A DNA stretch of 5,713 nucleotides from Dehalococcoidales bacterium. GTDB taxonomy: Bacteria > Chloroflexota > Dehalococcoidia > Dehalococcoidales > RBG-16-60-22. The DNA lies in NCBI GenBank assembly GCA_026416775.1, contig JAOAEN010000093.1:1-5713 (forward strand), read 5' to 3'. Below, one piece after another: positions 1 through 5,713 of this stretch. The notes beneath the pieces are model-generated. The model saw only the letters and a program-made list of their open reading frames with translations. It did not search any database and was not told where the DNA came from. How positions within the stretch are numbered: the stretch's first letter is position 1; each line of letters starts with the position of its first letter. The position numbers and the translations under genes were made by a program.

Positions 1-1
1 T

Positions 2-340
2 TTCACCGGTCTGGTAATCATTGCCCTTCTTACCAATATCCCCGAGCATATCAATGCCATAAGCTTCGCCCGCAGGAACAACATGACGATGTCGCTGGAA
101 ATCGGCATGAGTTCGGCGCTCCAGATTGCCCTCTTTGTGGTGCCGATGCTCGTGATTATCAGCGCTGCCCTTACCGGCAGCGTCCTTGAGCTTGTCTTCA
201 GCCCGTTTTCGCTCATCGCCCTGGTGATGACGGCGATGATTGCCAATTACCTCAGCACGGATGGCGTCTGCCACTGGCTGGAAGGCGCCCAGCTTATTGC
301 CGTTTACCTGCTGATTGCGATAGGGTTCTACTTCATTTAA
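2..340 (+). CDS. cax: Ca2+/H+ antiporter (CAX family), C-terminal part, 5' end outside window
   Basis: Reading from base 2 gives 112 residues ending in TAA at 338-340; the frame is open to the window edge, so the gene starts upstream. The fragment matches the second half of CAX/ChaA-type cation antiporters, inner-membrane proteins that export Ca2+ in exchange for protons. Visible are the end of the c-2 repeat with TNIPEH (residues 11-16; family usual GNAAEH), the following basic loop FARRNN, the family-typical SALQIALFVVP helix start (about 36-46), and three hydrophobic helices at roughly 38-60, 63-83 and 93-112. The protein stops directly after the last helix, as is usual for the family. The first ATG in frame (83) lies inside the conserved region and is not a real start. 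ddh follows after 22 bp on the same strand, suggesting one transcript. The motif variation leaves the exact ion specificity open; membership of the CaCA superfamily is secure. Confidence 0.88.
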   Translation, partial: FTGLVIIALLTNIPEHINAISFARRNNMTMSLEIGMSSALQIALFVVPMLVIISAALTGSVLELVFSPFSLIALVMTAMIANYLSTDGVCHWLEGAQLIAVYLLIAIGFYFI

Positions 341-348
341 ACCATGAT

Positions 349-357
349 GGAGGAAGG
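349..357 (+). promoter_or_regulatory. Ribosome binding site of ddh
   Basis: The purine run GGAGGAAGG contains a GGAGG core 9 nt before the ATG at 363. It supports that start and translation of ddh from a transcript that begins in or before the antiporter gene; there is no room for a promoter in the 22 bp gap. Confidence 0.75.
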
Positions 358-362
358 CAGCG

Positions 363-1337
363 ATGGTCAACCTTGCAATTGTCGGCTACGGGAATGTCGG
401 GCGCGGCGTGCTCGCCGCAATCCCGCGCCATCCCGATATGAGGCTGGCCGCCATTTTCACCCGCCGTCCCGAGGTGGTAAGGGCGGAGGCCAGTGATATC
501 CCGGTCTTCAGGCTTGACGAGGACCCGCCGGGGAATATCAACATTGATGTTGCCATCCTCTGCGGCGGCTCCAAGGAGGATGTCCCGATGCAGGGGCCGA
601 TGTTCGCGCGGCGCTACAGCACGGTGGACAGCTTTGATACCCATGCCCGCATCCCCGAGTACTTCAGGGAAATGGATGAGACCGCCAGAAGGCACGGTAA
701 CGTGGCGATCATTTCCGCCGGCTGGGATCCCGGCATCTTCTCCCTGGAAAGGGTGCTCGGTAACGCCTTTCTCCCCCGGAGTGCCGGCTACACCTTCTGG
801 GGACCCGGCGTGAGCCAGGGGCATTCCGATGCGGCAAGAAAGGTTCCCGGCGTGCTTGATGCCCGCTCCTATACCTACCCGATTGATGATGCCATCAAGG
901 CGGTGAGGGAGGGAAAGACGCCGTCTTTCTCCAGGCGCCAGATGCACCGGCGCGTGGTCTATGTGGTCGCTCGGGACGGTGCCGATAAAGAAGCCATCAG
1001 GAAGGCCATCGCGGAGATGCCGCACTATTTTGCCGATTACGATACCGAGGTCATCTTCATCAGCCGCAGGGAGATGGCAGAAAAGCATGCCACCTACCCC
1101 CACGGCGGATTTGTCCTCACTTCGGGCGAGACCGCAAAAAGCGAGCGCGCGATCCTTGAGTACCGCTGCCAGCTTGCCAGTAACCCTGGCTTTACCGGCA
1201 GCGTTCTTGTTGCCTGTGCCCGCGCCGCCTATCGCCTCAGGTGTTCGGGGCAAAAGGGGGCCTTTACCATGCTTGATGTGCCGCCCGCCCTCTACAGCCC
1301 GCATTCTCCCGAGACCCTGCGCAGGGACTATATGTAA
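363..1337 (+). CDS. ddh: meso-diaminopimelate D-dehydrogenase (NADP+), EC 1.4.1.16
   Basis: A 324-residue protein of the length usual for Ddh (about 320-330). It interconverts L-2-amino-6-oxopimelate/tetrahydrodipicolinate plus NH4+ and NADPH with meso-DAP in one step, feeding lysine and peptidoglycan synthesis in the cytoplasm. Seen in the sequence: an N-terminal Rossmann motif GYGNVGRG (8-15), FTRR (32-35) after the second strand, as in NADP-binding members, TVDSFDTH (87-94), GWDPGIFS (120-127), the family signature FWGPGVSQGHSDAARKVPG (145-163), PHGG (246-249) and NPGFT (274-278). These correspond to the Asp, Asp, Trp, His and Asn substrate-site segments of Corynebacterium glutamicum Ddh, compared from memory. 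The start is supported by a strong ribosome binding site. It lies 22 bp after the antiporter gene and is convergent with the peptide-binding lipoprotein gene, 36 bp away. I see no damage, and all key motifs are present. Whether it runs mainly in the synthetic direction, or alongside an acylase or aminotransferase pathway, cannot be seen here. Confidence 0.95.
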   Translation: MVNLAIVGYGNVGRGVLAAIPRHPDMRLAAIFTRRPEVVRAEASDIPVFRLDEDPPGNINIDVAILCGGSKEDVPMQGPMFARRYSTVDSFDTHARIPEYFREMDETARRHGNVAIISAGWDPGIFSLERVLGNAFLPRSAGYTFWGPGVSQGHSDAARKVPGVLDARSYTYPIDDAIKAVREGKTPSFSRRQMHRRVVYVVARDGADKEAIRKAIAEMPHYFADYDTEVIFISRREMAEKHATYPHGGFVLTSGETAKSERAILEYRCQLASNPGFTGSVLVACARAAYRLRCSGQKGAFTMLDVPPALYSPHSPETLRRDYM

Positions 1338-1373
1338 GAGGGACGGGTTTTCCGCTTCCGGTTGCCGGGGCAA

Positions 1374-2975
1374 CTAGCGCACGGAGACCCGGTTCAGCCA
1401 GGCGAAGCCGAGGGGATTCAGCCTGTAGCCTTGGACGTGGGGCTTTACCAGCACGTAGTTCTTCCCGAACCAGAGGGGAAGGCAGGCGGCATCGTCCACG
1501 AGCAAACGCTCTGCCCTGCGGTAGAGTTCAAGACTTTTCTCCGCGTCCGGTTCCGTGCCGGCTTCCTCAAGGATGGCATCCACCGCGGAGCTGGCATAGC
1601 CGGCGAAGTTGTTTTCGCTGCTTGAGTGGAAGAGCACCTCGAGGAAGTTCTGGGGGTGGGGATAATCGGCAACCCATCCCATGTCAAACATCTCGTCCTT
1701 TTCTTCCCTGATGCGGTAGAGGAACCAGTCCGGCTCAAGCTGGCGCACGGTGACTTCCACCCCGAGGTTTTCCCGCCACTGGGTGATGATCGCTTCAAGG
1801 TAGCCGCCGATGGCACCCCCGTAGCCCGAGGTGGTAAAGGTGATGGGGGGGAGGCTGGCGCTATCCCCGTACCTTGACCGGCGGACGTGTTCCCTTGCTC
1901 CCGCCACGTCGTAGCCGAGACCGGCAAGGTCGGGGTTGTAACCGGGAAGCCCCGGGGGCAGGATGCCATCAGCCCGCGCCACGAGGTTGCGGAACGAAAG
2001 GGCAATGATCTTATCTTTATCAAGTGCCATGGTGAAGGCCTTGCGTACGTTCAAGTCATCAAAGGGCGGTCTGGTGGTGTTGAAACCGATAAAACTGAAG
2101 CTGAGCTCCGGGGAAACCTGGAGTTCCCCGGAGAAGGGACCGGCGGGATCGGTGACGCGGTCAATGTAGATTGCCGCCACCCCGGCAACGTCAATCTCAC
2201 CCGTTTCGTACATGTTCATGGGTATGCCGCCCCAGAGGTTGAACTCCACCCGTGCGAGCTTTGCCTTCTCTCCGTAAAACCTGTTGTTCCGCTCGAGGAC
2301 AAGGAGACTGCCCTTCTCCCACTGTTTCAGGCGGAAAGCACCCGTGCCGTTCGGTTTACGCCACCACTCCGCGCCGGCGGCAACATTCGCCCGGTCAACG
2401 ACAAAAGCGGTCGGGTAGGTCAGCTTGTAGAGGAAATAGGGTATCGGGGCATCAACCGTCACCTCAAGGGTATAGTCATCGATCACCCTCACCCCGCTGA
2501 TTTCCTTTGCCCTGCCGGTGAGGACATCATCTGCCCCGCGGATATCGCCAAGGTAGGTTGCCGCTGACCTTGAGCCGGTAGCGGGGTTACAGGCACGCTC
2601 CCACGAGTACTGGAAATCGTAAGCCGTCACCTTCTTGCCGTCGTGAAAGCTCACGTCGCGGCGCAGGTGAAAGGTATAGGTACGGTGGTCGGCGCTTATA
2701 TCCCAGCTTTCGGCGATGTCCGGCACGATGTTGAGTTCATCATCCAGCCGCACCAGCCCGCTGAAGATGTGGACGATGTATTCGTGCGATGTCATCTCTG
2801 CGGAAATCGCCGGGTCAAGCGTGATGGGGTCTATGCCGTAAAGCCGCAGCACCCCGCCCGCTGAGGGCTGGCCTTCCGTGACGGTGGCACCGCGGGGAAA
2901 ACAGCCGGCCGTAAGGCAGACAAGAATTACCGCAAGAAGGCCGAAAACGATAAAACAGGGCTTTTTCAGCGTCAT
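1374..2975 (-). CDS. Oligopeptide/dipeptide ABC transporter substrate-binding lipoprotein (SBP_bac_5 family)
   Basis: Extracytoplasmic solute receptor of the OppA/DppA type, anchored to the membrane by lipid. With the start at 2975 it has 533 residues: a charged n-region MTLKK, a hydrophobic core (8-21) and lipobox LTAGC with the lipidated Cys at 25. The frame is open 20 codons further (to 3035), but starting there would put a poor leader ahead of this signal peptide, so the inner ATG is preferred; an ATG at 2993 is a second candidate. Family features follow: GGVLRLYGIDPITLDP near the mature N-terminus (about 40-55), an AESW-x(9)-YTFHLRRDVSFHDG block (about 88-113), GTGAFRL (210-216), a central FNTTRPPFDDLNVRKAF block (298-314) and GWVADYPHPQNFL (433-445). 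The length fits peptide binders. No permease or ATPase gene is visible and both neighbours face other ways, so within the window it is an orphan receptor. The ligand cannot be told from sequence; peptides are likeliest, but family members also bind nickel, sugars or other solutes. Confidence 0.92.
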   Translation of the reverse strand: MTLKKPCFIVFGLLAVILVCLTAGCFPRGATVTEGQPSAGGVLRLYGIDPITLDPAISAEMTSHEYIVHIFSGLVRLDDELNIVPDIAESWDISADHRTYTFHLRRDVSFHDGKKVTAYDFQYSWERACNPATGSRSAATYLGDIRGADDVLTGRAKEISGVRVIDDYTLEVTVDAPIPYFLYKLTYPTAFVVDRANVAAGAEWWRKPNGTGAFRLKQWEKGSLLVLERNNRFYGEKAKLARVEFNLWGGIPMNMYETGEIDVAGVAAIYIDRVTDPAGPFSGELQVSPELSFSFIGFNTTRPPFDDLNVRKAFTMALDKDKIIALSFRNLVARADGILPPGLPGYNPDLAGLGYDVAGAREHVRRSRYGDSASLPPITFTTSGYGGAIGGYLEAIITQWRENLGVEVTVRQLEPDWFLYRIREEKDEMFDMGWVADYPHPQNFLEVLFHSSSENNFAGYASSAVDAILEEAGTEPDAEKSLELYRRAERLLVDDAACLPLWFGKNYVLVKPHVQGYRLNPLGFAWLNRVSVR

Positions 2976-2983
2976 CCCAAAAC

Positions 2984-2992
2984 AATATAGCA
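2984..2992 (-). promoter_or_regulatory. Possible extended -10 promoter element of the peptide-binding lipoprotein gene
   Basis: On the minus strand the sequence TGCTATATT (TGn plus a hexamer with 5 of 6 matches to TATAAT) lies 8 nt before the ATG at 2975. The hexamer at the usual 17 bp distance upstream (ATGCAG) is a poor -35, which an extended -10 can tolerate. A start point about 7 nt downstream of the hexamer would fall at about 2977, leaving almost no 5' leader, in line with the absence of a Shine-Dalgarno sequence. Suggestive only. Confidence 0.35.
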
Positions 2993-3080
2993 TAAAGAGG
3001 GAAGCGCTGCATGTTCGCAGTTGGGGCAGGACCAAACAGTGCCTCTGGTAGAGTATGAGAACGGAGAGGGCAGGATGCGC

Positions 3081-3095
3081 CCACGGTAGCCGTGG
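3081..3095. repeat. Perfect inverted repeat CCACGG-TAG-CCGTGG in the divergent control region
   Basis: Two 6-bp arms separated by 3 bp, ending 18 bp before the -35 hexamer of the plus-strand promoter and about 90 bp upstream of the possible minus-strand -10. Position and symmetry would suit a regulator binding site for one or both divergent genes. It is not followed by a T-run on either strand, so it does not look like a terminator. A chance palindrome of this size cannot be excluded. Confidence 0.35.
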
Positions 3096-3113
3096 TGGTT
3101 AAGCCCGTCTTCC

Positions 3114-3142
3114 TTGACAGTATCTGGCGGGACACATAGAAT
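3114..3142 (+). promoter_or_regulatory. Sigma70-type promoter of the tandem MoaF-like gene
   Basis: TTGACA at 3114-3119 is a perfect -35 hexamer; exactly 17 bp later TAGAAT at 3137-3142 matches 5 of 6 positions of the -10 consensus. Transcription would start near 3149, giving a leader of about 28 nt that holds the ribosome binding site. The near-consensus match predicts strong expression unless it is repressed. Confidence 0.75.
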
Positions 3143-3160
3143 AACCTTAAAACGTATTCT

Positions 3161-3170
3161 GGAGCGGGGG
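3161..3170 (+). promoter_or_regulatory. Ribosome binding site of the tandem MoaF-like gene
   Basis: GGAGCGGGGG precedes the ATG at 3177, with GGAG 12 nt and the G-run 6 nt upstream. An in-frame TAG lies directly before the ATG (3174-3176), so translation cannot begin further upstream. Confidence 0.6.
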
Positions 3171-3176
3171 AAATAG

Positions 3177-4928
3177 ATGTATTACTTCAGGTCAACTTTT
3201 TATAACAGATACACGCCGTTAACCGAACAGCAGATACGGGCAAAGCTCAGGCCGGTGCCGGCCCCGAAAAGCGTTTCCCCCGTCTCGGAAGTGCTGGCGG
3301 GTAAGACGCTGAAGATCGTCCTTGACAATGGCCCGGCTCTCAAATATCAGTTCCTTTCCCGTGACAGGCTTATCTTCACCGAGGGTAACGCCGCCCCGGT
3401 GGAAGCACCCTACGGGGCAAAAGAGCTCAGCGGGGTTGTCCTCTTTACCCACCTGATACCCGAAAGCGTCCGTGGCTACGGCATCGTCTACGATACGAGG
3501 ACGGGCCTCGTTACCGTCTTTGAAATGTGGTTCTGCGGTTTTGAACCGGACAAGCGCGAGGTCTGGCGCCATTTCATGTTCGGCTATGTGGACGCCGGGA
3601 CATCTCCGCCTACCAGGCGCCACACCCTTACCAACCGTATTGAGGGCAAGGGCACCTACTGGAAGAACGATAACGGCGTGGAGATGCTCTACTTTTTCCC
3701 CTCGGTCATCTGGTCTTCCTTCGTGGAACTGAGTGACCCCCTTGGTGGTATTACCATCACCGCACCATCGGACTACATCCGGATTGACGACCGGCTTTAC
3801 ATCTATTCGCGCGTGGAACAGGAGTACTCCGGGACACTCACCCTTGAGGTGATCGACTTTTTCACCGTGGAGCACGTCGGCATGCGGCTCGGCTTTGACG
3901 TGAGAGATGAGCTTGACTACTGCCTCTACTACGGAAAGGGCGAGGTCACCGGGCAGTCCACCAACCTGGAGATGCTCACCGATTACGGCACGGAGATCCC
4001 CTACAGCGAGGAACACCGAAAGCGGATCGATTTTTCCGTTAAAGGAATGCGCCCTTCATATCGCCCGCGCTTCATGCACAGAGACTTCACCAAGGCTGAG
4101 GTGGACGAGATCGTCCGGACGAACCTCAAGGTCTTTGCCACCGAGTCCATCATGGTGAGCTCCAATGTCATGGAGGCGACGGACTACATGGCGGGCAGGC
4201 GGTTTACCCTGCGCTATGATGAAGGCTCCGCGTGGGAATACGATATCGCAGATGTCACACACCTCAGATGGCGGCTGAAGGGCGAGCGTATCTGGCATGA
4301 CGAAGTTTACCGTGGTTTTGAGATTGCCAAGGATCTTGTCATCTTTTCCCATGTCTGCACGGGAACGGACCCGCTGCGCTGCCTTGCCCATGCCGTTGAC
4401 TTCTCAAATGCCCTGACCACCTGTGTTGATGCCCAGCTCGGCAACGGGCGCAAGCCCTGGGAGGTGGGGCACCGGGCGATCTTCGGCGTGCTGGAGATGG
4501 AAGGCGGGCCGGTACCCCCGGCGGTGAGGCGCCACACCTTCACCACGGAGCTTGTCGGCAGGGCATTTGCCTGGGTCTATGGCGATAGGATGCAGTCCAT
4601 CCACGTTTACAGCACGCCGGAGTCCTATTCCTGGACGATCATCATGCCGAAAAACGCCGGCGGCTGGATGTGGAGTTCGCCGTGCCTTTACGTGAAGCTG
4701 CGCGAGGATGCCTACCTCATGAGCTGGACGGAGGACGCTTGCAACGGTAATCAGGGCACATTTGTGCTCAATCCATGGCTCATGCACGATGCCGGCTTCT
4801 TCTTCGGTGTCGGCGACCAGACGCCCGACGGGAAACCCGACGTGCACCTCACCGCGTTCGGCGCCGTGGCGCGTCCCCTGCACGGCTTTGACATCATGAA
4901 GTACTTTGAGCGAAGGCAGAAGCGTTAG
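3177..4928 (+). CDS. Tandem MoaF-like (lipocalin-fold) protein, function unknown
   Basis: A 583-residue protein without signal peptide or membrane helix, so probably cytoplasmic. I assign it to the MoaF family by recognition: the C-terminal half has the order GRRFTLRYDEGSAWEY (340-355), a long spacer, RRHTFTTELVGRAFAW (451-466), YLMSWTED (513-520) and a late HDAG-FFFG block (537-544), like MoaF_N followed by MoaF_C. The N-terminal half repeats the order: AGKTLKIVLDNGPALKY (41-57), RRHTLTNRIEGKGTYW (147-162), YIYSRVEQ (208-215) and VEHVGMRLGFD (231-241). A usual MoaF is about 260 residues, so this is roughly two copies joined by a charged linker (about 262-335). MoaF was named from a molybdenum-cofactor/monoamine-regulon context, but no reaction is established, and the fold resembles calycins that bind small hydrophobic ligands. 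No Mo-cofactor gene is visible here. The start is fixed by an in-frame stop just upstream and a strong promoter. pheT converges 56 bp downstream. The family call is fairly sure; function is unknown. Confidence 0.72.
   Translation: MYYFRSTFYNRYTPLTEQQIRAKLRPVPAPKSVSPVSEVLAGKTLKIVLDNGPALKYQFLSRDRLIFTEGNAAPVEAPYGAKELSGVVLFTHLIPESVRGYGIVYDTRTGLVTVFEMWFCGFEPDKREVWRHFMFGYVDAGTSPPTRRHTLTNRIEGKGTYWKNDNGVEMLYFFPSVIWSSFVELSDPLGGITITAPSDYIRIDDRLYIYSRVEQEYSGTLTLEVIDFFTVEHVGMRLGFDVRDELDYCLYYGKGEVTGQSTNLEMLTDYGTEIPYSEEHRKRIDFSVKGMRPSYRPRFMHRDFTKAEVDEIVRTNLKVFATESIMVSSNVMEATDYMAGRRFTLRYDEGSAWEYDIADVTHLRWRLKGERIWHDEVYRGFEIAKDLVIFSHVCTGTDPLRCLAHAVDFSNALTTCVDAQLGNGRKPWEVGHRAIFGVLEMEGGPVPPAVRRHTFTTELVGRAFAWVYGDRMQSIHVYSTPESYSWTIIMPKNAGGWMWSSPCLYVKLREDAYLMSWTEDACNGNQGTFVLNPWLMHDAGFFFGVGDQTPDGKPDVHLTAFGAVARPLHGFDIMKYFERRQKR
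3288..3950 (+). repeat. First protein-level repeat of the MoaF-like gene (residues about 38-258)
   Basis: Encodes the first MoaF-like module. It aligns in order with the second: LAGKTLKI with MAGRRFTL, RRHTLTNRIEGKG with RRHTFTTELVGRA, GTLTLEV with GTFVLNP, and VGMRLGFD with AGFFFGVG. A helix-like lead-in, TEQQIRAKL (16-24), resembles TKAEVDEIV (305-313) before the second module, so the duplicated unit probably begins somewhat earlier. Boundaries are approximate. Confidence 0.65.
4182..4886 (+). repeat. Second protein-level repeat of the MoaF-like gene (residues about 336-570)
   Basis: Encodes the second and more family-typical module. The Arg-Arg-His-Thr tetrapeptide lies 304 residues after its first copy, and the 12 bases AGGCGCCACACC encoding it are identical in both (3615-3626 and 4527-4538); otherwise the DNA has diverged, which points to an old duplication. 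Boundaries are approximate. Confidence 0.65.
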
Positions 4929-4984
4929 GCTTTGTCTTCAACGGTAGGGGCGGGGTACTGTGGCTGGTTGAGCAGATGTCCGAC

Positions 4985-5713
4985 TCACTGTGCGCGCAGT
5001 GTTGCCCCGAGTTCCTTTGATAGCCGCTCCAGGATTGCTTCCTGCACCCTGTTCACTTCTTCGTCGGTCAGGGTGCGGCTGGGCGACTGGTAGACGATGC
5101 GGTAGGCAAGCGACTTTTTCCCCGGGGGTACCTGTTTGCCGGTATAGACATCAAAGAGGCTCACCCTGCTGACGAGGGAGAAGCGCCTGATGATGTTCAC
5201 CGCCTCGCGGTTGGTAACGCTTGCGTCCACCACGATGGCGATGTCCCGGATGGAGCCGGGGAAGCGCGGTATCGGCTGGAATTTCTTCTCTCCCGACCCG
5301 TGTTTGAGCAGGGTGGCGATATTGATTTCAAAAATCCCCACGGGACCGGCGATTTCAAACGCATCGGCAATCTTGGGGTGTAATTCGCCGACGACGCCGA
5401 TTTCCACTTCGCCGCCGTCCTGGCGCAGAATGACTTTTGCCTGCCGGGCGGGGTGTAGCCCCTCGTCATGGCCGGGGGTAAAGTCAACCTCAAGCCCGAG
5501 CGCGGAGAACAGGCCCTCCACCATGCCCTTCGCATCGTAAAAGTCCATGTTGCTGTCAGCCCCGAGCCATGACCTTTCCGTCCTCGGTCCGCTCATGATG
5601 CCGCAGAGCATCTCGGTATCTTCCGGCAGGTCGCCTTCGCGCGGCCGGTAGACCCTGCCCAGCTCGAAGAGCCTGATGCCGCCGTCCTCGTGGCGACGGT
5701 TGGCAGCAAGGGC
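4985..5713 (-). CDS. pheT: Phenylalanyl-tRNA synthetase beta subunit, C-terminal part, 5' end outside window
   Basis: The minus-strand frame is open from the window edge (5713) to TGA at 4987-4985, giving the last 242 residues of an approximately 800-residue protein. PheT pairs with PheS in an alpha2beta2 enzyme that charges tRNA-Phe. Visible in order: RLFELGRVYRP (14-24), close to the family's RLFE-GRVF; DFYDAKG (57-63, usual DFFDLKG); HPARQA (87-92, usual HPGRSA); VGELHP (108-113); and then the FDX-ACB anticodon-binding domain from about 149 to the end, with PRFPGSIRDIAIVVD (149-163), FDVYTGKQVPPGKKSLAYR (187-205) and the late RTLTDEEVN segment. An internal ATG at 5611 lies within the conserved core and is not the start. 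The gene converges on the MoaF-like gene. No terminator hairpin is obvious in the 56 bp between them. pheS would be expected upstream, outside the window. Confidence 0.95.
   Translation of the reverse strand, partial: ALAANRRHEDGGIRLFELGRVYRPREGDLPEDTEMLCGIMSGPRTERSWLGADSNMDFYDAKGMVEGLFSALGLEVDFTPGHDEGLHPARQAKVILRQDGGEVEIGVVGELHPKIADAFEIAGPVGIFEINIATLLKHGSGEKKFQPIPRFPGSIRDIAIVVDASVTNREAVNIIRRFSLVSRVSLFDVYTGKQVPPGKKSLAYRIVYQSPSRTLTDEEVNRVQEAILERLSKELGATLRAQ

Noticed and set aside
333..1373. A 346-codon open frame on the minus strand covering all of ddh, longer than ddh itself
   Set aside because: Its product resembles no family and is rich in Gly, His, Ala and Pro as expected of an antisense shadow in GC-rich coding DNA; the plus strand has unmistakable Ddh motifs throughout.
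1361..1374. Short palindrome GTTGC-CGGG-GCAAC between ddh and the lipoprotein gene, considered as a bidirectional terminator
   Set aside because: The stem is only 5 bp with no T-run on either side, and it touches the lipoprotein stop codon; too weak to call a terminator.
1887..2567. A 226-codon plus-strand frame inside the lipoprotein gene
   Set aside because: It is antisense to well-conserved SBP_bac_5 sequence, has no recognisable domain and no convincing ribosome binding site.
2815..3135. A 106-codon minus-strand frame across the divergent region
   Set aside because: It overlaps the start of the lipoprotein gene out of frame, and its apparent sequence is the lipoprotein signal region read in the wrong frame.
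3743..3760. Hairpin-like sequence (GGTGGTATTACCATCACC) within the MoaF-like gene
   Set aside because: It lies inside conserved coding sequence, is imperfect, and is explained by Gly-Gly-Ile-Thr-Ile-Thr codon use.
3219..4016. A 265-codon minus-strand frame inside the MoaF-like gene
   Set aside because: It is antisense to the first MoaF-like module; the plus-strand gene has promoter, ribosome binding site and internal homology, and the antisense product has no family features.
4929..4984. Convergent gap between the MoaF-like gene and pheT, searched for a terminator or small RNA
   Set aside because: No stable inverted repeat or T-run was found; it holds only a G-rich stretch and nothing I can name.

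Overview
The window is a gene-dense, moderately GC-rich stretch of bacterial chromosome. It holds five protein genes, two of them cut by the window edges, and no RNA genes, insertion sequences, CRISPR or phage genes that I can see. The lipobox-type lipoprotein, the DAP dehydrogenase, the bacterial PheT and a sigma70-like promoter all point to a bacterium. The phylum cannot be settled from this sequence. An anaerobic lineage such as Chloroflexota (Dehalococcoidia-like) or Bacillota is a guess from gene style, not evidence.

Layout. Positions 2-340 (+) are the C-terminal part of a CAX-type Ca2+/H+ antiporter. After 22 bp comes ddh (363-1337, +), an NADP-dependent meso-diaminopimelate dehydrogenase. 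These two are probably co-transcribed. A convergent lipoprotein gene (1374-2975, -) encodes an orphan oligopeptide/dipeptide ABC-transporter substrate-binding protein. A 201 bp divergent intergenic region (2976-3176) carries a near-consensus promoter (TTGACA-17 bp-TAGAAT), a perfect 6-bp-arm inverted repeat just upstream of it, and on the minus strand an extended -10 sequence placed so close to the lipoprotein start that its mRNA could be leaderless. The plus-strand promoter drives a 583-residue protein (3177-4928) that I read as a tandem duplication of the MoaF (lipocalin-like) module. The window ends with the convergent 3' part of pheT (4985-5713, -), the phenylalanyl-tRNA synthetase beta subunit, including its anticodon-binding FDX-ACB domain.

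How the genes fit together. Ddh makes meso-DAP for lysine and peptidoglycan, and PheT is translation housekeeping. The peptide-binding lipoprotein and the MoaF-like protein look accessory, and they share a divergent control region. The least understood item is the double MoaF protein. Its two halves align along their whole length, but the conserved Trp-x-Glu-like site survives only in the second half. No larger undescribed system is evident beyond this.
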